Shown here: piece by piece, positions 1 to 9,119 of the stretch | How positions within the stretch are numbered: the first letter of the stretch is position 1 | Layout: every line of letters begins with the position of its first letter | Source: Bradyrhizobium sp. CCGE-LA001 | GTDB lineage: Bacteria; Pseudomonadota; Alphaproteobacteria; Rhizobiales; Xanthobacteraceae | Reading direction: 5' to 3' | Assembly (NCBI RefSeq): GCF_000296215.2 | Contig: NZ_CP013949.1 | Span: forward strand, 310,001-374,000 | Length of the DNA: 64,000 bases | The notes under the pieces: generated by a model | Database searches by the model: none | Seen by the model: the letters and a program-made list of their open reading frames with translations, nothing else | Told to the model about the DNA's origin: nothing | Made by a program: the position numbers and the translations under genes

Positions 1-16
1 CAATTGGTCCAAATTC

Positions 17-526
17 TTAGTTGGTCCAAGCGAAGGCAACCTTGTCGAGCGATTTCGGCCCGAACCGCTCGGAAGAGCGCGCCACCATACGACCGCCGAG
101 AGCACGATAGAACTCGGTGGCCGGATCATTGTCCGACAGCGCCCACACCACCATGCTCTTCAACCCGCTCTGCATCAGGTCGCGGCGGGCGGCGGCAAAC
201 AGGCGGCGGCCGAAGCCGAGGCCCTGGAATTCGGGGCGCAGATAAAGCTCGTAGATCTCGCCGTCGAAATGCAGGCTGCGGGCGCGGTTGCGACCGTAAT
301 TGGCGTAGCCCGCGATCTTGTCGCCGAACACCAGCACGCTGACGCGGCTGCCCTTGCGGATCGCGCTGTCCCACCATTGCGGACCGCGGCGATTGATCAG
401 CTTCTCCAGCTCGGAGCCGGGGATGATGCCCTGATAGGCCGAGCGCCAGGCTTCGTCATGGGTCGATGCCACCGCAGTTGCATCTGCAGCTTTGGCCGGC
501 CGGACCTCGATCAGGGTTGTGCTCAT
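17..526 (-). CDS. GNAT family N-acetyltransferase
   Basis: A 169-residue GNAT acetyltransferase that would move an acetyl group from acetyl-CoA to an unknown amine. The acetyl-CoA pyrophosphate loop is visible as YLRPEFQGLGFGRRLF, followed by the usual alpha helix, and near the C-terminus ALSDNDPATEFYRALGG matches the conserved xFYxxLGG segment of the fold. The reading frame stays open to 562, but the ATG at 526 (MSTTLIEVRPA) places the start just before the first beta strand and is preferred. It stands alone at the left edge, transcribed away from the hydrolase. Substrate cannot be told from sequence. Confidence 0.88.
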   Translation of the reverse strand: MSTTLIEVRPAKAADATAVASTHDEAWRSAYQGIIPGSELEKLINRRGPQWWDSAIRKGSRVSVLVFGDKIAGYANYGRNRARSLHFDGEIYELYLRPEFQGLGFGRRLFAAARRDLMQSGLKSMVVWALSDNDPATEFYRALGGRMVARSSERFGPKSLDKVAFAWTN

Positions 527-792
527 GGACGCGATCAAACCAAGTCGCCGCGCCGGCGGCAAGACCTATCGTTAATTATCGGTTAACGTGTGGATTTTCT
601 GCATCAGTTTTCATCCCTGTTGTACCGAAAGAGGACAAGCTGCCGCTCTGAATGGCAGCGGCCCGCCATGCGTCGGTGCAAAACTCGCTGTGACAACGAA
701 TGAATGGCAATGGCAGCGCAGAAAGTCTGCCTGGACTGATTCGTTCCTATTAGTCTGGCCATCGCAGTTCGGTCCGCCTTCTCAGGCAATTC

Positions 793-1689
793 ATGCGGCT
801 CCCCATCGTCTCTGCGCTTCTATCTTTACTGGTGCTGACTTCGTCACCTCTGCGCGCTCAGGTCACCTTTGGGCCATCGGGCGCGGAGGGCGAGCCGTTG
901 CGCCGGCAGGTGTGGTACGTGCCGTCACCGGATCCCGGCCTTGCCGCGCATGCCCTGCTGTTTCGTCCCTTAGGTGCCGGCCCGTTTCGGCTCGCCGTCA
1001 TCGCGCACGCGTCGACGCAGAATGGCTTGCGTCGCGCGCAAATGCCGCAGCCGGAATACCGTGCGCTCGCAGCGTATCTCGTCGCGCGCGGCTTTGCCGT
1101 GCTGGTGCCGGAGCGGCTCGGCCATGGCGCGACCGGTGGCCGCTATGTCGAGGACCAGGCCGGCTGCGACGAGGCGGATTACGCACGATCGGCCCGTGCG
1201 ACGGCGGACCAGATCTGGCTCGCGCTGGACTATCTGCGAAAGCAGGATTTCATCCGCAAGGATGCCGCCATCGTGCTCGGTCATTCCGCCGGCGGCTGGG
1301 GTGCACTCGCGCTCGCCAATGCCGATCCGAAGGCGATCTCCGCCATCATTGCATTCGCACCGGGGCGCGGCGGCCATGCCAATGACGAGCCGAACAAAAT
1401 CTGCTCGCCGGACAGGCTGCTTGCGGCCGCAGCCGAACTCGGCAAGGCCGCGCGCATTCCCGTCACATGGCTCGTTGCAGCCAATGACAGTTACTTCGCT
1501 CCGGCATTCTCCAAGAAAGTGATCGAGGCTTTTCGCGGCGCCGGCGGCAAGGTCGACTTCAGTATCCTGCCATCCATCGGTAACGAGGGGCATTGGATGA
1601 TCGAGACCGAGGCCGGCGTCAACGCCGCAGGCAGCGACCTCGCCCGCGCGCTGAACCCGCCGAAGCCAGCGGCGACCAAGAAGCCATGA
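793..1689 (+). CDS. Secreted alpha/beta hydrolase (dienelactone-hydrolase-like)
   Basis: A 298-residue predicted periplasmic serine hydrolase. Residues 1-23 (MRLPIVSALLSLLVLTSSPL, then RAQ) form a signal peptide. The nucleophile elbow GHSAGG is in the middle of the protein and a likely catalytic His lies in NEGHWMIE near the end, the order expected of the alpha/beta-hydrolase fold. It resembles secreted dienelactone-hydrolase-like or acetylxylan-esterase-like enzymes, so the substrate is open. Its stop codon overlaps the next start by four bases (ATGA), pointing to translational coupling with the DUF2269 gene. Confidence 0.87.
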   Translation: MRLPIVSALLSLLVLTSSPLRAQVTFGPSGAEGEPLRRQVWYVPSPDPGLAAHALLFRPLGAGPFRLAVIAHASTQNGLRRAQMPQPEYRALAAYLVARGFAVLVPERLGHGATGGRYVEDQAGCDEADYARSARATADQIWLALDYLRKQDFIRKDAAIVLGHSAGGWGALALANADPKAISAIIAFAPGRGGHANDEPNKICSPDRLLAAAAELGKAARIPVTWLVAANDSYFAPAFSKKVIEAFRGAGGKVDFSILPSIGNEGHWMIETEAGVNAAGSDLARALNPPKPAATKKP

Positions 1690-2153
1690 CGCTGTATTTC
1701 CTAGTCAAATATCTGCATGTGCTTGGCGCCATCGTCATCCTCGGCACCGGAAGCGGCATTGCTTTCTTCATGCTGATGGCGCATCGCACGAACGATGCCG
1801 AGTTCATCGCGCGCACCGCTTCGGTCGTCGTGCTTGCGGATGCGATTTTCACGCTGTCGGCCGTTATCCTGCAGCCGGTCAGCGGCGGCCTGCTGATGAT
1901 GCTTTCGGCGACGCCGATCACCGAGCGCTGGCTGCTGGCATCGCTCGCGCTGTATGCCCTCGCAGGCCTGTTCTGGGTCCCCGTCGTTTTCATGCAGATC
2001 GAGATGCGCGACCTGGCGCGCAAGGCCGCCGTGCAGCGCCTCGCGCTTCCGGAGCGCTATTTCGTGCTGTTCCGCCGGTGGTTCGCATTCGGCTTCCCAG
2101 GTTTTGGTGCGACGATGCTGATCCTCTGGCTGATGATTGCAAAACCGTTTTGA
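1686..2153 (+). CDS. DUF2269 family integral membrane protein
   Basis: A 155-residue membrane protein with four hydrophobic segments starting at MTLYFLVKYLHVLGAIVILG. The early YLHVLGAIVILGTGSG stretch and a later PVSGG motif are characteristic of the DUF2269 family, whose function is not established. The open frame extends upstream to 1593, but that part is arginine-rich shadow of the hydrolase; the ATG at 1686 overlaps the hydrolase stop. It is followed eight bases later by the SDR/DoxX fusion, so the genes probably form one transcript. Confidence 0.85.
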   Translation: MTLYFLVKYLHVLGAIVILGTGSGIAFFMLMAHRTNDAEFIARTASVVVLADAIFTLSAVILQPVSGGLLMMLSATPITERWLLASLALYALAGLFWVPVVFMQIEMRDLARKAAVQRLALPERYFVLFRRWFAFGFPGFGATMLILWLMIAKPF

Positions 2154-2161
2154 GAGGCGCG

Positions 2162-3481
2162 ATGCGTGAGCGAACCATCCTGGTATTCGGCGCCTCGGGC
2201 CTGATTGGCCGCTTCGTCACCGACGACCTGCGCGCGCGTGGCTTTCGCGTCGTGGGCGTGGCGCGCAGCCTGTCGCCGGCGCAGCAGATGAGCGCGCTGG
2301 ACATCGAGCTGCCGATCCTCACCCTCGATGCGGCCGCGCTGGCGCGTCTTCTCAGCCAGCACGCCGTAGACGTCGTCGTGAATTGCCTCGGTGTGCTCCA
2401 GGATGGGCCCGGCAGCGACACCAATGCCGTGCATCGCGAGTTCGTCGGTCGTCTCGTTCAGGCGATCGGCGATAGCGGCCGTGCCATCCGCCTGGTGCAC
2501 ATCTCGATCCCGGGAATTGCTGAGGCCGACCGCACCGCCTTCGCGACAACCAAGCGTGAGGCCGAACGTCTGATCGCGGCCTCGGGCATCCCATACGCCA
2601 TCCTGCGGCCCGGCTTCGTGGTTGCGCCGTCGGCCTATGGCGGCAGCGCCATGCTGCGCGCGCTGGCCGCTCTTCCGATTGATCTGCCGGCGGCGGAGAT
2701 GACGACACCGTTCCAGTCCGTTGCGATCGAGGATGTTTCGGCCACGATCGCCTGGCTCGCCGCGCGCGATATAGACGACGTCGCGGTGAAGGCCGTGAGC
2801 TGGGATCTGATGGTACCGGAGCCGGTCACCATGGCCGGCGCCGTCAAGCATTTTCGCCTTGCATTCGGCACGGATGGCTGGCCGCGCCTCGCGATGCCGT
2901 CCTTCCTGCTCGATCTCGGCGCGAAAATCGGTGATTTGGCTTGCCATCTCGGTTGGATGCCGCCGATGCGTTCAACTGCCATTGCCGAACTGCGACGCGG
3001 CGTACAGGGTGATCCCTCGGCGTGGATCGCGGCCACCGGCATCGTGCCGAAGTCGTTGACCGAGACGATCGGGTGTCATCCCGCCGCTGTCCAGGACAAA
3101 TGGTTTGCACGGCTATTCATGGCCAAGGCGCTGATCGTCGCGAGCCTGGTCGTTTTCTGGCTCGTCTCAGGCTTCATCGCATTGTTCGTGTCTTACCGCG
3201 ACGCCGCTGGCATCCTGATCGCGCACAATTTTCCGCCTGCGCTGGTCGATCCCATCACCATCGGCACCAGCCTGATGGACATGAGCATCGGCGTATTGAT
3301 CGCTTTTCGCCGGACGGCTGCGTTCGGACTCGTTGCGGGCATTCTGGCGTCGCTTGGCTATATGTTCGGCGCCGCGATTCTCACGCCCGATCTCTGGATC
3401 GAGCCGCTCGGTGCGCTGGTGAAGACCGGGCCGGCTATCGTGCTGATGCTCGTGGCGCTACTGATGCTGGATAATCGCTGA
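2162..3481 (+). CDS. NAD(P)-binding SDR protein fused to a DoxX-like membrane domain
   Basis: A 439-residue two-part protein. Residues 1 to about 300 form an atypical SDR/NmrA-like Rossmann domain with the dinucleotide loop GASGLIGRFV at the N-terminus. Residues from about 315 to the end carry four hydrophobic helices (beginning LFMAKALIVASLVVFWLVSG) like the DoxX-like domain found at the C-terminus of this SDR subgroup. The ATG at 2162 is preferred over 2078 because the first 28 residues of the longer frame overlap the DUF2269 gene. Its TGA overlaps the next ATG by one base. A role in membrane-linked redox or quinone chemistry is inferred, not shown. Confidence 0.85.
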   Translation: MRERTILVFGASGLIGRFVTDDLRARGFRVVGVARSLSPAQQMSALDIELPILTLDAAALARLLSQHAVDVVVNCLGVLQDGPGSDTNAVHREFVGRLVQAIGDSGRAIRLVHISIPGIAEADRTAFATTKREAERLIAASGIPYAILRPGFVVAPSAYGGSAMLRALAALPIDLPAAEMTTPFQSVAIEDVSATIAWLAARDIDDVAVKAVSWDLMVPEPVTMAGAVKHFRLAFGTDGWPRLAMPSFLLDLGAKIGDLACHLGWMPPMRSTAIAELRRGVQGDPSAWIAATGIVPKSLTETIGCHPAAVQDKWFARLFMAKALIVASLVVFWLVSGFIALFVSYRDAAGILIAHNFPPALVDPITIGTSLMDMSIGVLIAFRRTAAFGLVAGILASLGYMFGAAILTPDLWIEPLGALVKTGPAIVLMLVALLMLDNR

Positions 3482-3887
3482 TGCCCAAATGGCCCGACGA
3501 CGACGTGATCCTATTCGACGGCATCTGCATCTTCTGCTCGCGCTGGGTACGCTTCGTTGCGAAGCGCGATAGGGCGGGGCGATTTCGTTTCACGCCGATT
3601 CAGTCGGATTATGGGGCGCGGTTGGCGCGCACCTTCGGCATCGATCCCGGTGATCCCGACACCAATGCGTAGTCCACGGCGGCGAAGTATTCATGAAATC
3701 GGACGCCGCGCTGACGGTGCTGTCGCAACTCCCCCGTTGGGGCTGGGTCCGCGTCTTGTTCGCGGTGCCGAAGCCGCTGCGGGATGCCGTGTACAGTCTC
3801 GTCGCGCGCAACCGCTATCGCATTTTTGGGAAGTACGATGCATGCTTCGTGCCGGACGCGGATTTGCGGGCGCGCGTGATCGAGTAG
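3481..3887 (+). pseudogene. DCC-family (DUF393, YuxK-like) thiol-disulfide oxidoreductase, frameshifted
   Basis: The first frame (3481-3672) begins MPKWPDDDVILFDGICIFCS and carries the DGxCxxC signature of DCC proteins, thioredoxin-like proteins of about 130-145 residues. It stops at a TAG at 3670. A second frame from about 3670 to 3887 continues the family exactly (GEVFMKSDAAL, LPRWGWVR, RNRYRIFGKYDACFVP). Adding one G after base 3669 (gcg-tag to gcg-gta-g) joins both halves into one continuous reading of DTNAVVHGGEVFMKSDA. The lesion is a single-base deletion, either real or a sequencing error. The start codon overlaps the upstream stop. Confidence 0.85.
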
Positions 3888-3893
3888 TATTCT

Positions 3894-3973
3894 CGTCATT
3901 GCGAGGAGCGAAGCGACGAAGCAATCCAGATCGCCTCTGCGGAGAGATTCTGGATCGCTCCGCTCGTGATGAC
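3894..3973. repeat. Dispersed inverted repeat, family A, copy 1
   Basis: An imperfect palindrome running from cgtcattgcgaggagcgaag to a matching arm ending gctcgtgatgacg. Three more copies occur at 16622, 19786 and 42093. Each lies in an intergenic space, here between converging genes. The right arm is more degraded than in the other copies. Such elements fold into long hairpins and may act as transcription terminators or mRNA stabilisers. Confidence 0.85.
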
Positions 3974-3984
3974 GGAGCTTGGGG

Positions 3985-5229
3985 TTATTGCCTGTCGATC
4001 GCCGCCAGCACTTCCTTCGCCGCCCGCTCCCCGCTGTCCCGCGCCCCGTGTGCGGTCGAGAAGAAGTTCGGCGACGTTGCCTCGCCCGCGAAAAACAGCC
4101 GGCCATCCACCGGTGCGGCCAGCACCGCGCGTTCCCCGGCGTGCCCCGGCAGCGCGTGTGAATAGGAGCCTCGCGCGAACGGATCATGCGCCCAGCGCGA
4201 TTCGGACAGCGGCCTCAGCTTGCGTCTGATGTCGTTGCCGAGAAAGCCGGCGATCTCGTCGATGCTCTGCGCGGCGATGGCGCCTTCGCCGGCGTCTTCC
4301 AGCGCGCGGGCAAAGCTGCCGCCGAAGAAGCCTTCGATGCAGGGCTGGCCGAACGGACGGATATGATAGGTGCCCATGTCGGTGCGCATGGTGGCGCCGC
4401 GCAGGTTTGCTTCCTTCGGGAAGGCCTCGGCGTCCTCGAGCGCGAGCGTCACCTTGTCGTCGACGCCGAGCGGCAGGCCGGCTGCGGCATCGAGCTTGGC
4501 CGGCAGCGGTGGTGAAAAGCGGATCGCTTCATCGGCGATCAGATTGGTTGGGACGGTGACGATCGCCTTGTCCGCGGTCAGCGTGCCGAGCGAGGTCTCG
4601 ATGCGCAGGCGCTTGCCGGAATGATCGATCAGCGTCACGTTGCAGCTCAGCGCCAGCGGGCACGGGCTTCCATAGGAAACAATCAGCGCGCCATAGCCGC
4701 GCCGGACCCGCCAGTTGAGGTCGCTGTCCTCATAGGCGTCCCAGTCCAGCGTCGACATGTCCTTCAGTTCGCAGCCGTTGATGTAAGTCGAGATCGCATC
4801 GATCATCGGATTCCAGCGATTGCCGGGCTCGAGGCTCAGGCTCGCAGGTTCGTCCTTGCCCTTCAGTGCGGCCTGCCAGAGGCGCTCGTAGAACGCGTCC
4901 ATCGCGCGCATGAAATCGTCGCGCTCGCTCTGTGGGAAAGCGTTACCAAAGGCGCGCTCGCGCCAAGGCGGCAGGTTCGTGTTGAGCTCGAAACCAAGCT
5001 GACGTGCGATTGCGACGAAGGAGTTCTGGTCCGCCGAATGCAGCCAGCCGCAGCCGACGTCGAAGGTGATCTCGGGCGAGGCCTGCACGGTCCAGGCCCG
5101 GCCGCCGAGCCGGCTGCGTGCCTCCAGCACGATCACGGAGCGGCCGGAGCCCGCCAGCGCATGCGCGGCGCCAAGGCCGGCGGCACCGGCGCCGATGATC
5201 GCGACGTCGACGGAGGATGGAAGGGACAT
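3985..5229 (-). CDS. Flavin-containing monoamine oxidase family protein
   Basis: A 414-residue FAD-dependent amine oxidase that would oxidise an amine to an imine using oxygen. The N-terminal dinucleotide motif AIIGAGAAGLGAAHALAGSG is followed by VLEARSRLGGRAWT, the conserved GGR region of the family. The C-terminus has LFFAGEATSPNFFSTAHGA, the FAD-contacting end motif. The start at 5229 (MSLPSS) is chosen because the upstream extension to 5292 runs through a family D repeat. There is no signal peptide, so it is cytoplasmic. Substrate unknown. Confidence 0.88.
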   Translation of the reverse strand: MSLPSSVDVAIIGAGAAGLGAAHALAGSGRSVIVLEARSRLGGRAWTVQASPEITFDVGCGWLHSADQNSFVAIARQLGFELNTNLPPWRERAFGNAFPQSERDDFMRAMDAFYERLWQAALKGKDEPASLSLEPGNRWNPMIDAISTYINGCELKDMSTLDWDAYEDSDLNWRVRRGYGALIVSYGSPCPLALSCNVTLIDHSGKRLRIETSLGTLTADKAIVTVPTNLIADEAIRFSPPLPAKLDAAAGLPLGVDDKVTLALEDAEAFPKEANLRGATMRTDMGTYHIRPFGQPCIEGFFGGSFARALEDAGEGAIAAQSIDEIAGFLGNDIRRKLRPLSESRWAHDPFARGSYSHALPGHAGERAVLAAPVDGRLFFAGEATSPNFFSTAHGARDSGERAAKEVLAAIDRQ

Positions 5230-5234
5230 GGAAG

Positions 5235-5329
5235 AGCGACTAGTGAGTTGCGAATGGCGAATAGAGTATAAGAAAACGTCGGCTCTGGCCAAACGTCCCT
5301 ATTCGCTACTCGCCACCTCCCATTCGCTC
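5235..5329. repeat. Dispersed inverted repeat, family D, copy 1
   Basis: Left arm carries gcgaatggcgaatag-like sequence (ttgcgaatggcgaatagag) and right arm the complement-like attcgctactcgccacctcc and cattcgct. It fills the space between the amine oxidase start and the typA stop at 5332. Related copies are at 44598 and 50577. Confidence 0.8.
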
Positions 5330-5331
5330 GG

Positions 5332-7158
5332 TTACGCCACCGCTTCCTTGGCCTTTTCCGCGCGCTTGCGCTCGTTCGGGTCGAGATGCTTCTTGCGCAG
5401 ACGGATCGACTTCGGCGTGACCTCGACGAGCTCGTCGTCCTCGATATAGGCGAGCGCCTTTTCCAGCGTCATGCGGATCGGCGGGGTCAGGCGCACGGCT
5501 TCGTCTTTCGACGTCGTGCGGATGTTGGTGAGCTGCTTGCCCTTGAGGACGTTGATCTCGAGATCGTTGTCCCGGGTGTGCTCGCCGACGATCATGCCCT
5601 TGTAGACCTTCCAGCCCGGCTCGATCATCATCGGACCGCGGTCCTCCAGCTTGAACATGGCGTAGGCCACCGCCTCGCCCTGGTCGTTGGAGATCAGCAC
5701 GCCGTTGCGGCGGCCCTGGATCTCGCCCTTGTACGGGGCGTAGCCGTGGAACAGGCGGTTCATGATCGCAGTGCCGCGGGTGTCGGTGAGCAGCTCGCCC
5801 TGGTAGCCGATCAGGCCGCGGGTCGGCGCGTAGAACACCAGGCGCTGACGGTTGCCACCCGAGGGCTTCATCTCGATCAGCTCGGACTTGCGCTCGCTCA
5901 TCTTCTGCACGACGACGCCGGAATGCTCCTCGTCGACGTCGATCACGACCTCCTCGATCGGCTCCAACGTGGCGCCGGTGGCTTCGTCCTTCTGGTAGAC
6001 GACGCGCGGACGTGACACCGAGAGCTCAAAACCTTCGCGGCGCATGGTCTCGATCAGGATGGCGAGCTGCAATTCGCCGCGGCCCGAGACTTCCATCGCG
6101 TCCTTGTCGGCGGCTTCGACCACGCGCAGCGCGACATTGCCCTCGGCTTCGCGCAACAGACGGTCGCGGATCATGCGGCTCGTCACCTTGTCGCCTTCGG
6201 TGCCGGCAAGCGGGGAGTTGTTGACGATGAAGGACATCGACACGGTCGGCGGATCGATCGGCTGGGCCGGCAGCGGCACCTCGACGGTCGGGTCGCAGAA
6301 GGTGTCGGCGACCGTGCCCTTGGTGAGGCCCGCAATCGCGACGATGTCGCCGGCTTCGGCTTCATCGAGCGGGGTGCGCTCGAGACCGCGGAAGGCCAGG
6401 ATCTTGGTGATGCGCCCGGACTCGACCAGCTTGCCGTCGGCGTTCAGCACCTTGACCTGCTGGTTCGGCTTGAGCACGCCAGAGGAGATGCGGCCGGTGA
6501 TGATGCGGCCGAGATAGGGGTTGGCTTCGAGAATGGTGCCGATCATCTTGAACGGACCTTCCTCGACCTTGGGCGGCGCAACGTGGCGCAGGATCAGGTC
6601 GAACAGCGGCTCCATGCCCTTGTCCTTCGGACCCTCCGGGCTGTCGGCCATCCAGCCCTGCTTGGCCGACCCGTAGAGGATCGGGAAATCGAGCTGCTCC
6701 TCGCTGGCGTCGAGCGCTGCGAACAGGTCGAACACTTCGTTGATGACCTCGGTCGGGCGTGCGTCGGGCCGGTCGACCTTGTTGATGACGACGATCGGCT
6801 TCAGGCCGACCTTGAGCGCCTTGGAGACCACGAATTTCGTCTGCGGCAGCGGGCCTTCGGCAGCGTCGACCAGCACCAGCGCGCCGTCCACCATGTTCAG
6901 GATGCGCTCGACCTCACCGCCGAAATCGGCGTGGCCGGGGGTATCGACGATGTTGATGCGGGTGTCCTTCCACTGCACCGAAGCTGCCTTGGCCAGGATG
7001 GTGATGCCGCGCTCACGCTCCAGATCGTTGGAGTCCATGGCGCGATCGGTCACCTTCTGGTTCTCGCGGAACGTGCCGGACTGCTGGAGGAGCTTGTCGA
7101 CCAGGGTCGTCTTGCCGTGGTCAACGTGGGCGATGATGGCGACGTTACGGAGGTTCAT
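5332..7158 (-). CDS. typA: GTPase TypA/BipA
   Basis: A 608-residue translational GTPase of the EF-G-like family that binds ribosomes and assists 50S assembly and stress adaptation. G1 is AHVDHGKTTLVDKLL at the N-terminus, the switch region has RERGITILAKA, G3 is DTPGHADFGGEVER and G4 is NKVDRPDAR. The EF-Tu domain 2 and the EF-G-like domain III (GRGELQLAILIETMRREG) follow, then the TypA-specific C-terminal domain (TPPIRMTLEKALAYIEDDEL). Length matches the family norm of about 605-610. It is a single-gene unit, closely followed by a repeat. Confidence 0.98.
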   Translation of the reverse strand: MNLRNVAIIAHVDHGKTTLVDKLLQQSGTFRENQKVTDRAMDSNDLERERGITILAKAASVQWKDTRINIVDTPGHADFGGEVERILNMVDGALVLVDAAEGPLPQTKFVVSKALKVGLKPIVVINKVDRPDARPTEVINEVFDLFAALDASEEQLDFPILYGSAKQGWMADSPEGPKDKGMEPLFDLILRHVAPPKVEEGPFKMIGTILEANPYLGRIITGRISSGVLKPNQQVKVLNADGKLVESGRITKILAFRGLERTPLDEAEAGDIVAIAGLTKGTVADTFCDPTVEVPLPAQPIDPPTVSMSFIVNNSPLAGTEGDKVTSRMIRDRLLREAEGNVALRVVEAADKDAMEVSGRGELQLAILIETMRREGFELSVSRPRVVYQKDEATGATLEPIEEVVIDVDEEHSGVVVQKMSERKSELIEMKPSGGNRQRLVFYAPTRGLIGYQGELLTDTRGTAIMNRLFHGYAPYKGEIQGRRNGVLISNDQGEAVAYAMFKLEDRGPMMIEPGWKVYKGMIVGEHTRDNDLEINVLKGKQLTNIRTTSKDEAVRLTPPIRMTLEKALAYIEDDELVEVTPKSIRLRKKHLDPNERKRAEKAKEAVA

Positions 7159-7395
7159 GAGTGGGCTTCTTTGCGTTCGAACAATGGGTTAAGCGCGATC
7201 TCGCCGGTCGGACCGGGACCTCTTCTCGAAACAACGCTGGAAGACTGGAAACGGGCGCTCGCCGCCCAAAAGGGAAGCCCGGCCATATCGACCGGGCACC
7301 CTGCGCGTTGCGGCGCAATATATGCAAAAACGGCCAAAAAACAATGTGTTCTTTGGCGGTTGGTTGACTGAATTTTGTCCGGGAATCTCCGGTGC

Positions 7396-7692
7396 TTACG
7401 GCCCGGTCCGGGGATGGGGAGGAGCCTTCCGCCCCTTGATCGCGGCCCAGATCAGGGCGACTCCGCCGATGCCGATGACCAGCCCCAGAAAAATCAGCGA
7501 CGCGATGTCGGATGGGATCTGCCCACCCTCGACCACCGACATTCCGCCGAAGAGCAGCGCACAGAAGCCGGGCAGCAGCATGAAGATCCCAAAAACCACC
7601 ATGAGCGCGGTCAGGCAGCCGTGCCGCTTTTGCGTCGGGGGCGAGGGCGGCGGTACCGGGGGCGCCGGCGGCGGTGTGTCGCTGACGCTCAT
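7396..7692 (-). CDS. Small proline-rich two-helix membrane protein
   Basis: A 98-residue protein starting MSVSDTPPPAPPVPPPSPPT, then two hydrophobic segments (CLTALMVVFGIFMLLPGFCA and IASLIFLGLVIGIGGVALIW) and a short basic tail. I do not recognise a family. The start ATG overlaps the stop of the radical SAM gene upstream (ATGA), so it is probably translated with it and is the last gene of a three-gene unit. Its partner enzyme works on an unknown, possibly lipid, substrate, so a membrane-anchoring or accessory role is a reasonable guess only. Confidence 0.75.
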   Translation of the reverse strand: MSVSDTPPPAPPVPPPSPPTQKRHGCLTALMVVFGIFMLLPGFCALLFGGMSVVEGGQIPSDIASLIFLGLVIGIGGVALIWAAIKGRKAPPHPRTGP

Positions 7693-9119
7693 CCCTGCAG
7701 GACTCCTTCGCTCGCCTGCGCGGTCAGCGCCGCGCGGATGCCGTCGATCTCGCCGTTGCGATAGAACAGATTGTAGGTGTCGAACGGAATGATCGCGCCC
7801 TGCTCCGTCACGAAATGGATGCAGCTGCGCTTGACGTTGCCGACGCAGAAATTGAAGCGATCGAGGAATTGCACGATGGTGACGCGGAAGACATTCTCGT
7901 ACGAGAGCCCGTCCGGCACCTGAAAGCTCGGCAGGCAGCACAGCAATTCGCAGACGCGCTCACTGGTGTTCAGCGGCCCCGATGACAACGAAAACAGATC
8001 GACGAATTTCTCCCGCAGCACCGGATATTTCTCCGGGCTGATCGTGTTGGGCATCACCGCCACCAACTGCTCCTGCGGGATCAGCGAGGTCAGCGGCAGC
8101 ACCTTCTCGCCGTTGCGCAGGCCGTAGCCGATCGAGATGCTTTCGGGATTGCAGGGCAGCGGGATCATGTCCTTGTCGCCGAACACGCCGGTCTCGACGA
8201 CGCGCTGACGGATCTCCGACAGCATGATGCGGTCGGTATTCTTGTCGAAATTCTCGTTGCGGCCGGCGTCCTGCACCGGCTGCAGCGTGACGCCGCGCAC
8301 GCATTTCCAGGTGAGGGCATGGCGGACGATGTCGCCGATCTCGGCATCGTTGACGCCGCGCTTGATGGTCGCGACCAGCGTGGTGGATACGCCAAAATGC
8401 TCGAGATTCTCCAGCGCTTGCTGGCGGATCTTGCGCAAATCTGCGCCGCGCAGATTGATCAGGGCGTCGCGCCGCAGCGAATCGAACTGGAGATAGACCT
8501 CTAGCCCGCGCTTGTTCTCGGCGAGCCGCGCCACGAAATCCTTCTCGCGCGCGATGCGCAGGCCGTTGGTGTTGATCATGACGTGACGGATCGGCCGTGT
8601 GCGCACGGCGTCCAGGATTTCGAAGAAGTCAGGGTGCAGCGTCGGCTCGCCGCCGGAGATCTGCACGAGGTCGGGCTCGCCTTCGCTGGCGACAAGCGCG
8701 TCCAGCATCCTCTCGACCTTCGCGAGCGGCGTGAAGCGGGTCCGGGCGGGCGAGGATTCGGCGAAGCAGACCGGGCAGGTGAGATTGCAGTGCTCGGTGA
8801 TCTCGATCAGTGCCAGGCAGGAATGCTGCTCGTGGTCGGCGCAGAGGCCGCAATCATAGGGGCAGCCGAATTCCGTGCGCTGCTGGAATTGCAGCGGACG
8901 GTCGCCCGGCTTGATGAAATCCTTGCACAGGCGCCAATAGGCCGCGTCCGTCGACACCAGCGTCGACTGGACGCCATGTTGCTTGCAGCGCTTTTCGTAC
9001 CAGACCTCGTTGCCGAGAATCTGGATCTTGGTCGGCACCAGCGTCAGGCAGGTCTCGCAGAGAGACTGGGTCTGCCCCCAGAAGATATAGGGGCGCGACT
9101 TACGCAGCGGCGCGTTCAT
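7689..9119 (-). CDS. Radical SAM protein resembling tetraether/membrane-spanning lipid synthases
   Basis: A 476-residue radical SAM enzyme. The cluster motif CNLTCPVC (Cys111, 115, 118) binds the 4Fe-4S cluster that cleaves S-adenosylmethionine. Before it stands a Cys-rich head: SLCETC (21, 24), YEKRCKQHG (45) and GCPYDCGLC (86, 90, 93) with Cys101; the C-terminal third has CELLCC and further cysteines. This head plus core order matches, as I recall it, the archaeal MJ0619/Tes family and bacterial relatives that join lipid alkyl chains; that assignment is inference. The gene overlaps the Lgt-like gene by 20 bases and the next small gene by four, a strong sign of coupling. Confidence 0.85.
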   Translation of the reverse strand: MNAPLRKSRPYIFWGQTQSLCETCLTLVPTKIQILGNEVWYEKRCKQHGVQSTLVSTDAAYWRLCKDFIKPGDRPLQFQQRTEFGCPYDCGLCADHEQHSCLALIEITEHCNLTCPVCFAESSPARTRFTPLAKVERMLDALVASEGEPDLVQISGGEPTLHPDFFEILDAVRTRPIRHVMINTNGLRIAREKDFVARLAENKRGLEVYLQFDSLRRDALINLRGADLRKIRQQALENLEHFGVSTTLVATIKRGVNDAEIGDIVRHALTWKCVRGVTLQPVQDAGRNENFDKNTDRIMLSEIRQRVVETGVFGDKDMIPLPCNPESISIGYGLRNGEKVLPLTSLIPQEQLVAVMPNTISPEKYPVLREKFVDLFSLSSGPLNTSERVCELLCCLPSFQVPDGLSYENVFRVTIVQFLDRFNFCVGNVKRSCIHFVTEQGAIIPFDTYNLFYRNGEIDGIRAALTAQASEGVLQG

